In this document: positions 45,387 through 58,192 of the stretch, piece after piece
How positions within the stretch are numbered: position 1 is the stretch's first letter
Layout of the letters: each line of letters opens with the position of its first letter
Assembly: GCA_023079485.1 (NCBI GenBank)
Contig: CM041084.1
Coordinates: 35,376,609 to 35,440,608, forward strand
Source of the DNA: Archilochus colubris
Lineage: Eukaryota > Chordata > Aves > Apodiformes > Trochilidae
DNA: 64,000 nucleotides
Reading direction: 5' to 3'
Notes under the pieces: model-generated
Told to the model about the DNA's origin: nothing
What the model saw: only the letters and a program-made list of their open reading frames with translations
Database searches by the model: none
Translations under genes and position numbers: made by a program

Positions 45387-48300
45387 GAAGCTGATGATAC
45401 TTGTTATGTTTCCCATATAATATGGGAAATATTCCCATATAATTTCTCCCTTTAACGTCTGGGAGGCCCAGACAGATCACACCTCCTTACTTGGAAAAAA
45501 ACAAAGCTGAAAGGCAATTCAGTGTATAATAAGTTAGTTACCTTCCTATTACAGTTTATTCCAAAGACTCACAGCTGTATTTATAAATCTTTGATTATAA
45601 TTCTTTGAGAAGATAATTTATACATCTGAGTTCCTTTTGCAAGTGAGTTACTGCATCTGCTGGCTGCTAGGTAATTTTTACCAAGTAAGACTAAAGGATA
45701 TAACTTAGGTTTTCTAAATGTCATGAACATTTACTGTTGGATGGAGAAAAAAAGACACTATTTATTCTTCATCATAATATCATTATAATATCTTGAGGGA
45801 AAGTGTAGTCATTATCTGTTCCTCTAGTGTAGGGACTTCCTGAGCAGGCAGCACAGCTGTCTTGCCTTAGCCCTTCCGAGTTGGTGTTATTCCAGATGAG
45901 TTGCAGCACGTGCTGTTTCTTGTCTGTCCTGCAAGCCATGGAAGCAGGGTACAAGAGGAAAGGACCAGGATTCACCCAAGGTATGGAGGAGCATTGCTGG
46001 CGTTGGGAGGGAATCCGAAGTTGGAAAGAGGCAGTGGAGTGCATGTGTGTGATTGGGAAGATGAGGGATGCAGTTGAAAACAAGACTTAATAGCAATTGT
46101 GGAATCTGGCAGTGTGAGAATCTGTGGCTTCAGCCTGTGTTCAGGCATGTTGAGGTTAAGAATGACTCTGTTTTCCTCTATTCATTTGGCTAAGATGAAA
46201 AACAGTATTCAGGTATTCTCTGAAGCATCCTTTTGGATTCTAGTGCTGCAAGAGCTGTGGCTCAGTTTGGAGCAGGGGGTTGTATTAATGCATGGCACAT
46301 GTAATTTTAACATAAATTCAGAGTCTCTTGAAACATCTATAATCTACAATAGCTGCTAGTCACCTCAGAGGTTGCCCTGGTAACTGGTGTCCCAGGAGCC
46401 TCTCTAAATATACTGGAAAAGTGCCCCAGAGTGTATATGGAAATGCATTGTCTAAAGATACTGAGTAATTATGTTTATATTCGTGTCTGGTTCTATCAAG
46501 GTGGTTTCACCCAAATACAAAAATAAGAAAAATCCTTAAGATAGCATGGTCTTTGAAATTATGTAGGTTGAAAATTCCTAAAAAGGCATCAGTGAACACT
46601 ATCACATTATGAACCATTGTTTCATGATACCTTCTACTTTTGCCATGATTACATTACTCACAAATAATTTCATCTAGTAAGACCTATAGTTAAGTCATTA
46701 GAAGGGTGACTTCAGCCTTCATGTGATGTAAAAGGAAGAGATATTGATCAAGGTACTTTTACTGTTGGCCTCTAGATGAAGAAGCCAAGAGGATACAATA
46801 GCTTAAATGGGAAGCACAAGTGATGTTGCCAGAGGTGGTTCACTTGTAAAAGCTTCAGTAGAAAACAGTTAATGTGATTTTTGGGATGCTCAACTGAACA
46901 AATATCTTTATGTTTTAATTCTCCAGAATTCAAACACATGATACAAGATTCAAATGCATTAGCAAAGTTAGTGAATTCATAAATGGTAATTCATTAAATT
47001 AAACAATAGTGTTATAAATCAATTTTAGGGTTTTTTTTTCACCTATGGAAAATCCTTATAGATTAGTATTACCAATTTAATGCTTGACAGTTGAGCAGAA
47101 TTTTGTTAAATCAAATTAAGGAATAATTCCCTTCACTGTAAGTATTTTTAGTTCTTCCCTTCCTCTCGGTTGTGAACCCTGAGCAGGAAGGGTTGGCACC
47201 TTGCATTTGGTTATGCAGTTCCGAGGAAGAGTGAGGTGTCCCACCACTACCTTTTTAGCTGGAAGTTGCATAGTATCACATAAGTCATAGAATGCTGGTT
47301 CTCTCATAGTTACCTTGCCTTCTGAAATGCTCTTTTGTTTTGTGGATTTTCATGACCAGCTATAAATTCAAATTGTAGAAACCAGTCTAATTTATTCTAT
47401 TTAAGAAAAAGTGGGACTTTGGAAGCCTTATTTAAATCTTGACATGTGGTGTGTATTTGAATTTGGTAGCTGTACAGCTTGGCTTCAGAACATACCTCAT
47501 TGGAATTTTCCAAGTAAAAGAATTTAAATCAGTATCATGAAGACTTTCTGATTCTGCTGTAATCTAAAATAAGAGTGCCAGAAATGCATAAGCTAGTGAC
47601 ATAATTATTGGATGGTGAATAATAATATAATTGAAGGAGAATGTTTTAAAATACCAAAAGGTATAACAGCATGTCCAGTTACTATGGTACGATTTTGTAG
47701 CCAAGTGGGAGTTGTCCATTCTTGAAAGAGGTACCAATTTATTTTCCATTGGGAATCAAAGTGTTATTTCTTAAACTAGTTACTGGTTAGAGAAGTAAAT
47801 TATCCAATTACTTTCTTTAAAAAAAAGAAAAAATATATCAGATGAATGCTATTAGTATATCAAGCAAGCTTCAGAAGGTCACACATCCTATACATAAATG
47901 TCCTGCTGTGACAACATACAAATAAACCAAAGAAAAACATATATAAATACTACTTGTCTCTGTTTCTGTATGTTAAAGAGCTGATTGTGAGGTAAAAGAT
48001 ACATGATTGAGCCCCTTGTCTTTTATGGTGCTGAATCTTGGTCTTCTTTTATATTCTTTTATGTTCTTTATCACTTATTGCCTGATGAAGTCAAATGAGA
48101 CTGTCCATTTTCCTTAGACTTTGGACCACATTTGTAAAATATAAAAAGTCAGTTAAAACAAATCAATGTCACACAGTGAGTAAGAGTTGCAGTGAATTTG
48201 GAACATTTTCTTGAAACTTGTTAAATTCTTTGGATGAAAAGCATCCAAAAGATTTACTGCTGTTTACCCCTTGGGTTCAGCTGTTCAGTCAGTTTCTGGA

Positions 48301-48950
48301 ACCAGCCAATGACAGATGTGTGTGCAGTCTCACCATTAGCACTTGTTGCCATCCAGTTACTTGTTTTTATGAGTTCTCCACATGCTGCAGGATTCAGAGC
48401 TATGAGAAGTCTGTCAGTTTTTCTTGAGGTGTCTTGTATTGCTGATGTGTATGTTTTTCTCTTATGTCCATGACAAAAAGATGTGTGTGACAGACTTGCT
48501 ATTCATAAATTTATGGATATATCTGGAGTCTGGCTCTGGATATAGTTATTTAATTTTAATCTCAAACAGAATTGCAGTCCTATTATTACTGTACAGCACA
48601 GAATTATAGGAAAGTTCCTTGTGTAAACATTTCTTTTTAGCACCTAATGTCTTATCAATGAGTAATATACATGCATGCATCCATAAAATCTAGCTATTTT
48701 CTCTACATAACATTTTTTTCATCTGGCATATGGGAACAGAACTAGAATCATAATTCTGTAGCAGCAACATGTTCACAGCAAAGGACACGGAACAGCTGAA
48801 AGGAGGAGAAAATTTTTGGCGTTTTCATGCATCTTGAAATACAATATTGGTATTGTGCTATTGCTTCAACAACTATTAATTAGGAACAAAATAAGGATTA
48901 CAGTCCTGTAAGATGTACCTGATGTTGAAGATACTCACAGTAGCTTGTTC

Positions 48951-49040
48951 ATTTTGTAGTGCCTTTCAGTACCTCCTTAAAGGAAAATAGGGTCACTTAA
49001 CAAGATGTGGTGAAAGGAGCTGAAAGATGCACTACAAAAT
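48951..49040. repeat. 90-bp hairpin with TGTAGTGC / GCACTACA ends
   Basis: ATTTTGTAGTGC-CTTTCAG (48951-48969) is inverted at 49020-49040 with a 2-nt indel. The inner tip TGTAGTG...CACTACA equals the terminus of the three fold-back elements, but the interior is unrelated and there is no 6-bp duplication. A direct repeat CAGTACCTCC also occurs at about 48967 and 49042. It may be a decayed relative or a coincidence. Confidence 0.45.
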
Positions 49041-51662
49041 TCAGTACCTCCTCCAGAAAGTTTGGGACAACGGAATACCATGATTTTGTAATATTTTGAA
49101 TTTTGTGGGGTTTTTCAGTGCATTTTAGTCTTCCCTAATTTAGGGACTCCCAGAATTATGCAGTAGTTTTGTAACAGGGAAAGAGTGTAACAGAACTCTT
49201 GCTTTGTTTAGCTTTCATGTATCATTTAGAAATTATTCAGAATCTTGGGATTGTTAGTGTTTTTTTACTATTACAACTAGATAAGCTAAAACAAAAGTCC
49301 AGGCAGGCCAAGACAGATCCAGGCAAAGCCTGATAGGCCTCAGGCTTTTGGTACTATTTTAGCTCAGAGCACATGGCCCCTTAGTAGCAAGGCCTACAGA
49401 AGAATACTTCAGTTAACCTCTTACAAAGCTCTGATCTCCCCTAAGAAAACGAATCTATTAATAGAGATTAGGGTAGTCTGTACTGCACTAACACCAAGAA
49501 CTGTTTTCTGAAGTCTGAATGTTTAATTCAGAAGCTCTGACACAGACGAAGTGCTGTCTTGATAAAAGAGAGTTTCACAACTCTTGTGTGTACCCACCCC
49601 TCATCAGTACCTGCTAAGACCAGTGGGATGGGTGGTTTTGTTTGGATGGAATTTTATAGCTGCCTTGGTAGAACAAGAGGGTGAATAGTTTTAAGCACTT
49701 CAGGTAATGCTTAAATTTCTTATGTTGAAAGAAATCCCTGTTTACTACAGTAGGGGTTTTGACACAGGTTAAGATTTGTTCTGAAACTTTTCCTGTTCTC
49801 AAAATTACCAGTAGCTTCTGAAGGCCATACTCAGATGAGCTAAGCCTCTCCATGTTTCTTTGCTTAGAAGAGACAAGGTATCTTACTCTCTAGTAGCAGA
49901 AAGCATTGCCTTTGAAGAGGCAGGTACCCTACACCTGCCCTTCTTGGAGCAGGGTTTGGTTGATAATGTTATACACACCAATTTTTTTTTTTTTCCTTAT
50001 CAAGCCCTTGGGAGTTCTTGGCAATGTTGTACCGTCTGCTGAGATCTGAGCAAGGGGCAGTAAAGAGAGGTTCAGATCTCAGAGTTGTAGATCTGTTTCA
50101 TTTATGGGAAGCTGGAATGGAAAACATGAAGGGCAAAATTTTTTGTCTAGAATTTTACTTGCCTCTGGGACACACGAGACATTGTGGAAAGTGTCAGAAT
50201 CTTTGCACTGCCTTGCCCTAAGTTGTATCTGCCACAAGGTAAGTGATGTGTGATCTCTAGTAAGATTGTGTCTTCTTGTTTACTTGGGCATCCAAGGTCT
50301 GAACTCTTGATCTGTATTTTTGTTATTTAAATTTTGTTCAGTTTTGTTGGGTTTTTTTCTTCCTTGGCTTTCTGGTTTTGAAAACTTGTGGAGCCTTGTG
50401 GTCTTTAGATCTCCTGATTTGTCAGATTTAGTTGAAATCAAGAAATAAATTCTGAAGGTAAGAGGAGAGATACATAGAGACACAGATATGGACAATGTGA
50501 TCCTTAGGATTATTTTCCTAGGAAACCATCTAAAACATAGTATATGGTTCATTTGTAGCCCTGGAAACAGCCTGCTTCTCTCTCAGTCACTTATCATGGA
50601 GCTTACTCTGCCATATTTGCCTTCTCTTAAATCCATAGCTTGCTTTTAAGAAATAGTTTTTATTGTAACTAAATGAGGTGTGTGTGAGATGTGTACAAGT
50701 ACTGTGGTAGGGAAAAGAGTAAAAGGTTCTATGTAATCTGGGATATTCCTTCTGTATTTGAGTGCAAACCATTTAACAGAAGTTTCTGAAGGTTGAGCTC
50801 CTTAATATTCTGGAAATAATACTGTGCTGGATGGGACCTGCAGGAGATGAAGAGTATTTAAATGAAGGATATTTATAATAAATTACTGAGCCCAAAATGA
50901 GTCTTTTACAATGTAATGTGTACAAATGCAGTTGTTCTTTAAAAGTGCTTAAGTAAATGATCTGGGACCAAATTATTTGTTTTCCAAACTTGTAACATTT
51001 ATGCACTTTTCAGTTGTAAAGGCAGTTTATTTCCTATTACTACAAGTTAAAATATCTTACTTGTATTTTGGTAAATGCAATTGCAACACAGAGCAAGTTA
51101 CTGAAATAAGATTTCAACTCATATGGATTGAGAAGTTACCAAACATCTGTGAAATACCACTCATTGTTTGTTCTTTCTTTTAAGCTATATTGACAATTAA
51201 AATCCATTGAGAAAAATAGCCAGCAAGAAGTTACTACAGATATGAATAGACAGTTCTGTTAATACACCTAGGGTGCTTTGGCTGTGTTCAGTTAATAACA
51301 TACCTCAGGAGATTGGTTGATTTATAGCATTTTCAATTAGAATGTGACTATTTTTAGTTCAGAATTCAAAGTGAGTAATAGATAATGAATTCTGTAATCA
51401 AATATATAAATATGCAAGATGCAGTTTTGAAATAATTTAATAATTGTGTTAACTTTTCAATTAACCAATGCATTAAATTAGTTCAGCAAATTATTTTCCC
51501 TTACATGTACTCTTTTTATTCAGTCTTTGTACAGAAATCTAATTTTGAAGCAGCATTCCACTAAAGGCACATCTGCTTCCTCTCAGTTTTTACACTTCCC
51601 TTCAGCTTCATCCTCATTGCAGACTTAAGTTCTCTTGAGTTGATCAGGGCAAGTCATGACAC

Positions 51663-51772
51663 AGACTGGATGTGGCACTCAGTGCCATGGTCTAGCAACC
51701 GCAACGGTGGTTCAAGGGTTGGACTTGATCTCTGAGGTCCCTTCCAACCCAGCCAATTCTATGATTCTATGA
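51663..51772 (+). mobile_element. CR1 LINE 3'-terminal fragment
   Basis: Runs from AGACTGGATGTGGCACTC to the end of the octamer tail (two ATTCTATG units). It is collinear with the last ~115 bp of the CR1 at 62.7 kb, with a few substitutions. A typical severely 5'-truncated CR1. Confidence 0.92.
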
Positions 51773-54649
51773 TAAATTGACAAAACATGTAGAAATCTGG
51801 ATAAAGTTGGTTATAGATGTGCCTTTAAATTGGTTTACAGACAATTTTTAAAGCAAAGAAAAAAAGCAAGAGTTTTATGTTGGTGTTTTCTAGTGTGTGT
51901 TGTTTTTTTCTCTAATCATGTCTTTGTCTTCTTAAGTTAAATTTACTCTTTTAGTCTGTGCATTAATCAAACTTCTGAGAGTTGTTTAATATAGAAAATG
52001 TAGTTCTTTCAATTTTTTTTATTATAGCACTTGAATACTTGTCTTTATTCTCAGAGTTCAAACGTATATATGAATACTGAAGGCTTGTCTGCTTTTACTA
52101 GGTTTATTGGTATAAGGGATGTGAGGGGCACCTCTATTTTTAGGCTACATAGATTCTTAACAGCAGGCTTCTTTTGCTGGCATAATTGGACTACTGAGAG
52201 GAGTAAGCTAGGTAACCAAGACACATTTGCATCTAAGTGTGTCTATTCTAGTACATTTCTGGTACACTGGTGTAATTCACAGTTGGGGTTTTCTACTTTC
52301 AACTATAATATAAATACACTCTCCACCACATAATGATGGTGCTATCTGCATATGCTTTGTGTACAGAATTGGTTACTGTGATGAACAGTGTTAGGAAAAG
52401 AAAACATTTTTTGCACAAAGGCTTCTGGGTTGAAGGTTAATGTTTAAATAATATTGAAATAATGAGCTATGAACTAATCACAGATTAAAATGCGTGGAAA
52501 GTTTTGTAAAATCGTTATTTATAGCAAAACAGAAAATAAACAGCTTAATGTAGGAAGCTGGGAGAGTGAAGGGTTTGACTGTAATGTAACAGTTCTAGTT
52601 TCTGTCTCTGCTACACTGAACAAGAAGAAAACTCAAGGAAAATTAAAATAGTTTTTAAATATTACATTATCTTTTTTCAAACCTTTTCTAGACCACCTAA
52701 GTCATGCAAATTTTTTCCCATTAGTTTAGGCAGATGGGCCTTGGTGGTGGGATACTGGCCTGGTTTCAAATGAAATAGCACTCTGTGAGCAGAATCAGTG
52801 GAGGCCTTTGGTTTCAGAGAGAGCTGACAGTAATTCAGTTTGAAGTAAATAGATGAGAAAATTCTTTTGCTTCCGTGATTTGTTTCAGTTTTTAGATGTC
52901 ATTTAAGTTAATTTTTGTTACCCACAATGTGTCCTGTGTGACAACCTTGTCTCTAAATTGGAGAGATGTGGAATTGACAGATATCAAGCATACAAATGAC
53001 TTAAAGGTTTGGTTTGTCAAAGCAATGAACATTCATAGAAATTTAAAATCTAAAGAGTATATGCCTTGTTTACTGTTTGTTGGCTTAGGATGAACAAATA
53101 CTTTATACTTGATTTTTGTCATGTCTTTCTATTACAGACATCTTGTATTAAATACTTAACTTCACTGTTTTTTTTAAAAGTGCTTGTAACTGCTATGAAT
53201 AATTAAAGAACAGTGTTAAAGAGAAAGAAAGCCATTGATGTAGCATTCAGAATGAGAAGTGTCTGTAATTGACAACTTTAAAGCACATACATCTGAAAAT
53301 CAACAAGGAAAACATGTCAGAAGCAGCAGTATGTGGTTGGCAAAGATGCTTGAGTTCGTGTCTTCTTTGCTGTGTGATAAAAATAATAAATAGTAAAAAA
53401 ATAATACACAGTTTTCAGATTCATAATAACTGTCCTCCTTAAAAATAATTATCACTGTTCAATTATCATTGCCACCTAAATGATGAGGCTGAAGTAGAAG
53501 CTCAAAGAAGAATCTGAAATACAATCTTTCTTCAGCAAGTTGTAAATTTTAAAAAAGTTTCAACTTTTGTACTTATTAATACTGAATTATGTATATGAAC
53601 TCTTTATGGCATTGAAGAGTTAATATTAGTAATAATCACTCTCCCATTTGACAAAATGTAATTTATCTCAAACCACAAAATCAGAGCAGTTCAGCTTGTG
53701 AAGTTCCATCTCTAAAGAAAGAGTTAGCTTATGAAATTTGCTAGTCCAATTACCATTAGTCAAGAAGCAGATCTGAAGACACCATTCATCAATCACTAGA
53801 ATGAAGCAAATCAGTTGATGAAGAGAAAGCTGCAGGGCAGAAGTAATGATAGTTTTTAGAATTAAAAAAAAAAATTACATTTTATTAATCTTAAGCCTGA
53901 ATGTTTTACTTGGATAAAATAACCTTTAGGCAATAATTTTACTTCTGTATATTTTCTGGAAAACACTCAGTGAAAAGAAGGGATTTGAAAAGACACAAGG
54001 AAGTTTTGAAGAGTGCAGATAACATCTGGATTGAAATTTGGAGAGGATATATGAATTGGTAGGACACGTGGAAATTAACATTTTGCCACATCAGTGAAAG
54101 TGAAATTGTGTGATCTAGTGATAACCTTGTGCTGAGAGATTGGGTGGCATGACCTTTATAAAGCAAGAAAATGTTCTTAAGTTATCTTAACACATCCATG
54201 GTAAATCTACTGCTCATTTTTTTTGAGCAAGTGTTGTTTTACAGTTAAGGGAATATTGTGTAGACTACTTAATGTAGTAGAGGAGGGACAACATACTTTT
54301 CTGCTTTCTGTCTAAATTAGTAATTTGTAAAAAAAGACAATTATTTTGATCTTTCCTGTATGGAGTAAGATGTCCTTTTCTATATTTCTGGTGTCTTTTT
54401 AGTATTTAAATATATGTACCTTAAGTTGCATCAAGGAGTACATACCTGTGATAGCACCCTAAGATGCATGCTCTCCAAGATTGTTTTGTCAGGTATTTCT
54501 CTTGTCTTCTTTTAGCTCTGGTGACAGTAGAACATAGGGATCTTGATATTCATTATATGGAACAATACAGCTAATTGCAGAAGGGCTTGGACATCCCATC
54601 TAGCATTGAAAATAACTTCTCTCTTGGCCTTGGAAATGTCCTTCAGCAT

Positions 54650-54670
54650 GATCCCTCAGAATGAGGGATC
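54650..54670. repeat. Perfect 9-bp hairpin
   Basis: GATCCCTCA (54650-54658), a 3-nt loop GAA, then TGAGGGATC (54662-54670). A degenerate repeat of GAGGGA..CT.CTTTAAATAACT recurs 65-70 bp downstream, so the region has local duplication. Confidence 0.6.
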
Positions 54671-57600
54671 TACCCTTTAAATAACTTAATTATTTAGGGG
54701 AATTATTTATTAATTATTTAAGAACGAGGGACTACTCTTTAAATAACTAAAACTAAAGTTCTTCAGAAATAGTTTCTTTTGCTAGGAGGGCTGTAGACAG
54801 AGGTTTGTGAACTGATTCTTGAAGGTAACAACTGAGAGGCTGGCACATTAAGAGTTTCCTTATTGTGTTACCAGAGCCCTGCCACCTCCATCTTCATGTT
54901 TCAGAAGACCTGTCTTGGGTCTTGCTTTTTTTGCACCATTGTAATTTTTTTCAGAGCCTTATTATGAAAATTCTCCTTTGCTTATTTAGAAGTAATGTAG
55001 AAACAGCAGCCTTGTATTTGCACAAGTGTGGACGCAAATTGCCTTGCGGGTTTTGAGCCAGATAGGATAATGTCTGGGCCAGGTAGGGAAAGGGTGATTA
55101 AAAAACCCCAAAGCTCTAAACACAACTTCTTTGTTTGTGGGAAACTTTGGAAAAGCTGCTTGGAAGGCTTTAGTGACAGGAATGGGAAGGGGTATGGAGG
55201 CTTGAGCCAGTGCTCACACTTGCCTCTTGTTGGTCCTGCTGTTCATTTCTATTTCCTCTCTGATGCAGAAGGGGAAAAGCACAGGAAGAGGAGAAGTAGC
55301 TTTCTGCAGAGCCTGTGCTGCATCTGAAATCACAAAAAATTTAAACATGGTTATTTTGTTATCTTTGTAAGTCACCCACATGCTGTATTTTGGCTATTGA
55401 CTGTGAAGCCTGACAGCTGTGCTACGGAAGTTACTTGTTTTGCCACTTCAGTCAAATTGTTGTTTATGCCTGAAACGAGAAATGGAAAAATGCTGTGCTT
55501 TCTACTAGTGGAACTGACTTGCAGCTATGAACACTTGAAAAAATAATCTGAGATAAATTTCAGTATGATTTCTGTGGTTGCATATTAAGTGTTGTCAATA
55601 AGTCTTGACTGAAATCTTCATGAACGTGTGTTCTAGCTATAATATTTGAGTGTTTATAACACTGTTGAAGAACTGAAAATTAAGAAGCTCAGAGGGGTGC
55701 ATATATGTAAAAAAGAGTGTCTTGGCTGTTTTTAGGAGCACAGAAAAGACCGAGGCTTCTTCACTCTGAAATCATACTGAAATCTATTGAACCAACTTGT
55801 TTTTTAGAATCATCCTCTTCTTCTGCAGTGTCAGCTTTGTCACCTTCATTTGTTCTTTAAGCTGAAAGCATACATAACCATTATTTCTTTTTTTCTTATC
55901 ACTGATGACTGAAAAAACCAAATGATTATAATGAAAAAGTGTTTGTTGTTAAATAGTCTGTTTACTGTAACTCAGATACAGTTTCTTACTGCATGACAAA
56001 TTAGGAGTCTAAAACAAACACCTTTTATTTACTTATGTAGTATTATTGGCCATTTCACACCATTAAGTAACATTTAACAACTTTTTGTCAATACAATTTC
56101 TTTAGTTTAAGGCTGAACAGTGTGTAGTACCTGCTGGTTTTTATAAATAATTACAGTAACTTTGGTTAAAATACTGTTTGTTTTGACCTGAAATACATGT
56201 TTTTCTTTTGTTGAGTTTGTGAAAAGTGGATAACTTTTCATTCCGTTGGAAATGCAACTCAGAAACCTGAACTGTAACTGATTCAATAAAATTAAAAATG
56301 TTGGCATTCATGCCAAGCACAACTCAGGCTTTGGTGCTCTCAGTGCTCACAGCAGTCTGGGCAGTTTCCTTAGATGCTTCTTATTTATTCTCTTTTAAGA
56401 TTAGACTTTTCCTTTTTCCTTTTCTCCTGCTCATCTGTGTTGCAAATTAACTCCTGAAACCATATGCCCCTTTATTTTACTATCTTAAATATGCAGATTT
56501 ACTTGCACATGAAAGAACATCTTGGTGTTTGAATGTCTTTTTTTACTATCCTTTTTTAATACTGAGATATATAACCAAGTTCTCTTATGTGTTTTGCTTT
56601 CTCCACGTTTTGGTGGATTACAGTAGTTGGTACTCTAAGGCAAACATACTTGGCAGCATTAAACTGCAGAATGGAGAGAGAAGACTTAGTTACTATAAAT
56701 GATTTTTTAAATTTAGGTCAAAATCACACAGTGTAAGTAGTTAAAACTCCTTAATTTTCAGCAAAGTAAGCCATATATGTTTATATACATTTAAAAAATA
56801 TACAGATTTGTATGTGCTGAATGAATATATTGAAATATCACTTCTATGTAATATTTTGTTTCTAGAAACCTAATTAATGGATTGTGAAGTGATCAGGCAT
56901 ACATTTTACCATTAGATGCGTGGCCATAAGAAGTGATGGCTAAGCCATTTTGGTATGTAGCCTTCTCCTATGGTTAAAACCGGGGCTCGGAATTAAAACT
57001 TCGAAACAGCTGTTGAAAATGAGGAGAACCAGGAGATCTTTGTGTAATCTCTGTTCTGTCACTTAACTGAAGAACTTTTTGTAAGTAAGTTGTCATTTCT
57101 TAGGTTTTTTTTCTAGAATTTATATGCCTTGGGGTCACTAACAGTGAGGTATATAATACATTTAACACTTAGAGACCTGACACGTGTTCATGCTGCATTG
57201 ATGAGTTTTAGCTTTGGGGTTAGGATGTTCTTTTACCTCGTTCAGTTTGCATCATCTTTGAGAGCTGAGCAAGGTGGAGTAGATGGCAGAATACCTGGGG
57301 ATGTCTTGGGCACCTTGGTGGAAGAAGTGTTGGCCTCGCAGCAGAGGTTCACGGGAAGCTCCCCTGTGACATACTGCAAGAGCCTTTGAACACTGAAGAA
57401 CCTTAGGATCTGTACAACAGCAACATAATAAGCATATTAAAACAGTATAGTGATCTCTCTGATACAGTGTACACATAAATTTTCTGGGCATCCTGTGTTC
57501 TTGAACTGAGGCAGAATGTAATAGGCAGAACAAAGAAGCCCTCAGAACATCAATTCTCTTCTCTTGTGGTGCTGGTAGTTATTTCTTATACCTAGCCCTT

Positions 57601-58164
57601 ATGTTCAATGTGTTTATGAAATTGTTGATACACGTTCAGTGAGGTGGACCAAAATGAGAGATTTGGTTTCCCTAAAAACATAAAGCTCTCTTGCCAAGTC
57701 GAGTGGTACCTGATTTCACAGAACAGTTTCAACTGCATTGATTTTTAAAAATGAATTAATTTCATGATAAAGGTGAGCTATTCTATTTCTAGTGGTTATT
57801 TTGAACCAGCTCTGATAGTTACCTGACCACATGGCAAAATGTTTCTGTTCACTAAAATTACAGAAAACTGATTCAGCAGAAAAAAGGATTTTTCATTTCC
57901 TGAGGTACTGAGGTGAATTATCTTTCTATGTGTCAGATGGATACTTTGTAGGGTCTGAGTAGCTGAGCTGGGAAGAAAGGAGATTGAGCTAGGGCAGATG
58001 GAAGAAGAGACAAGACAGAGAAGTGATGTTTTAAAGAAGGTGTTGGTGTAGCTGTTTTATGAATCATGGAAGTAGTAGATCTGGAGTAATGCAGATCATC
58101 TTTGTTAGGCTTTTCAGCTAAGATTTGCCCTCTCTCCATATTCTGAATTTCCTCATTAGCAATT

Positions 58165-58192
58165 AAAAAAAAAAAAAATATATATATATATA
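58165..58192 (+). repeat. A14 followed by (TA)7 microsatellite
   Basis: An A run directly joined to alternating TA. Simple sequence only. Confidence 0.85.

Noticed and set aside
45881..46096. Overlapping open frames on both strands suggesting an exon
   Set aside because: Short, no domain, no paired splice sites I trust; most likely chance in a locally GC-richer patch.
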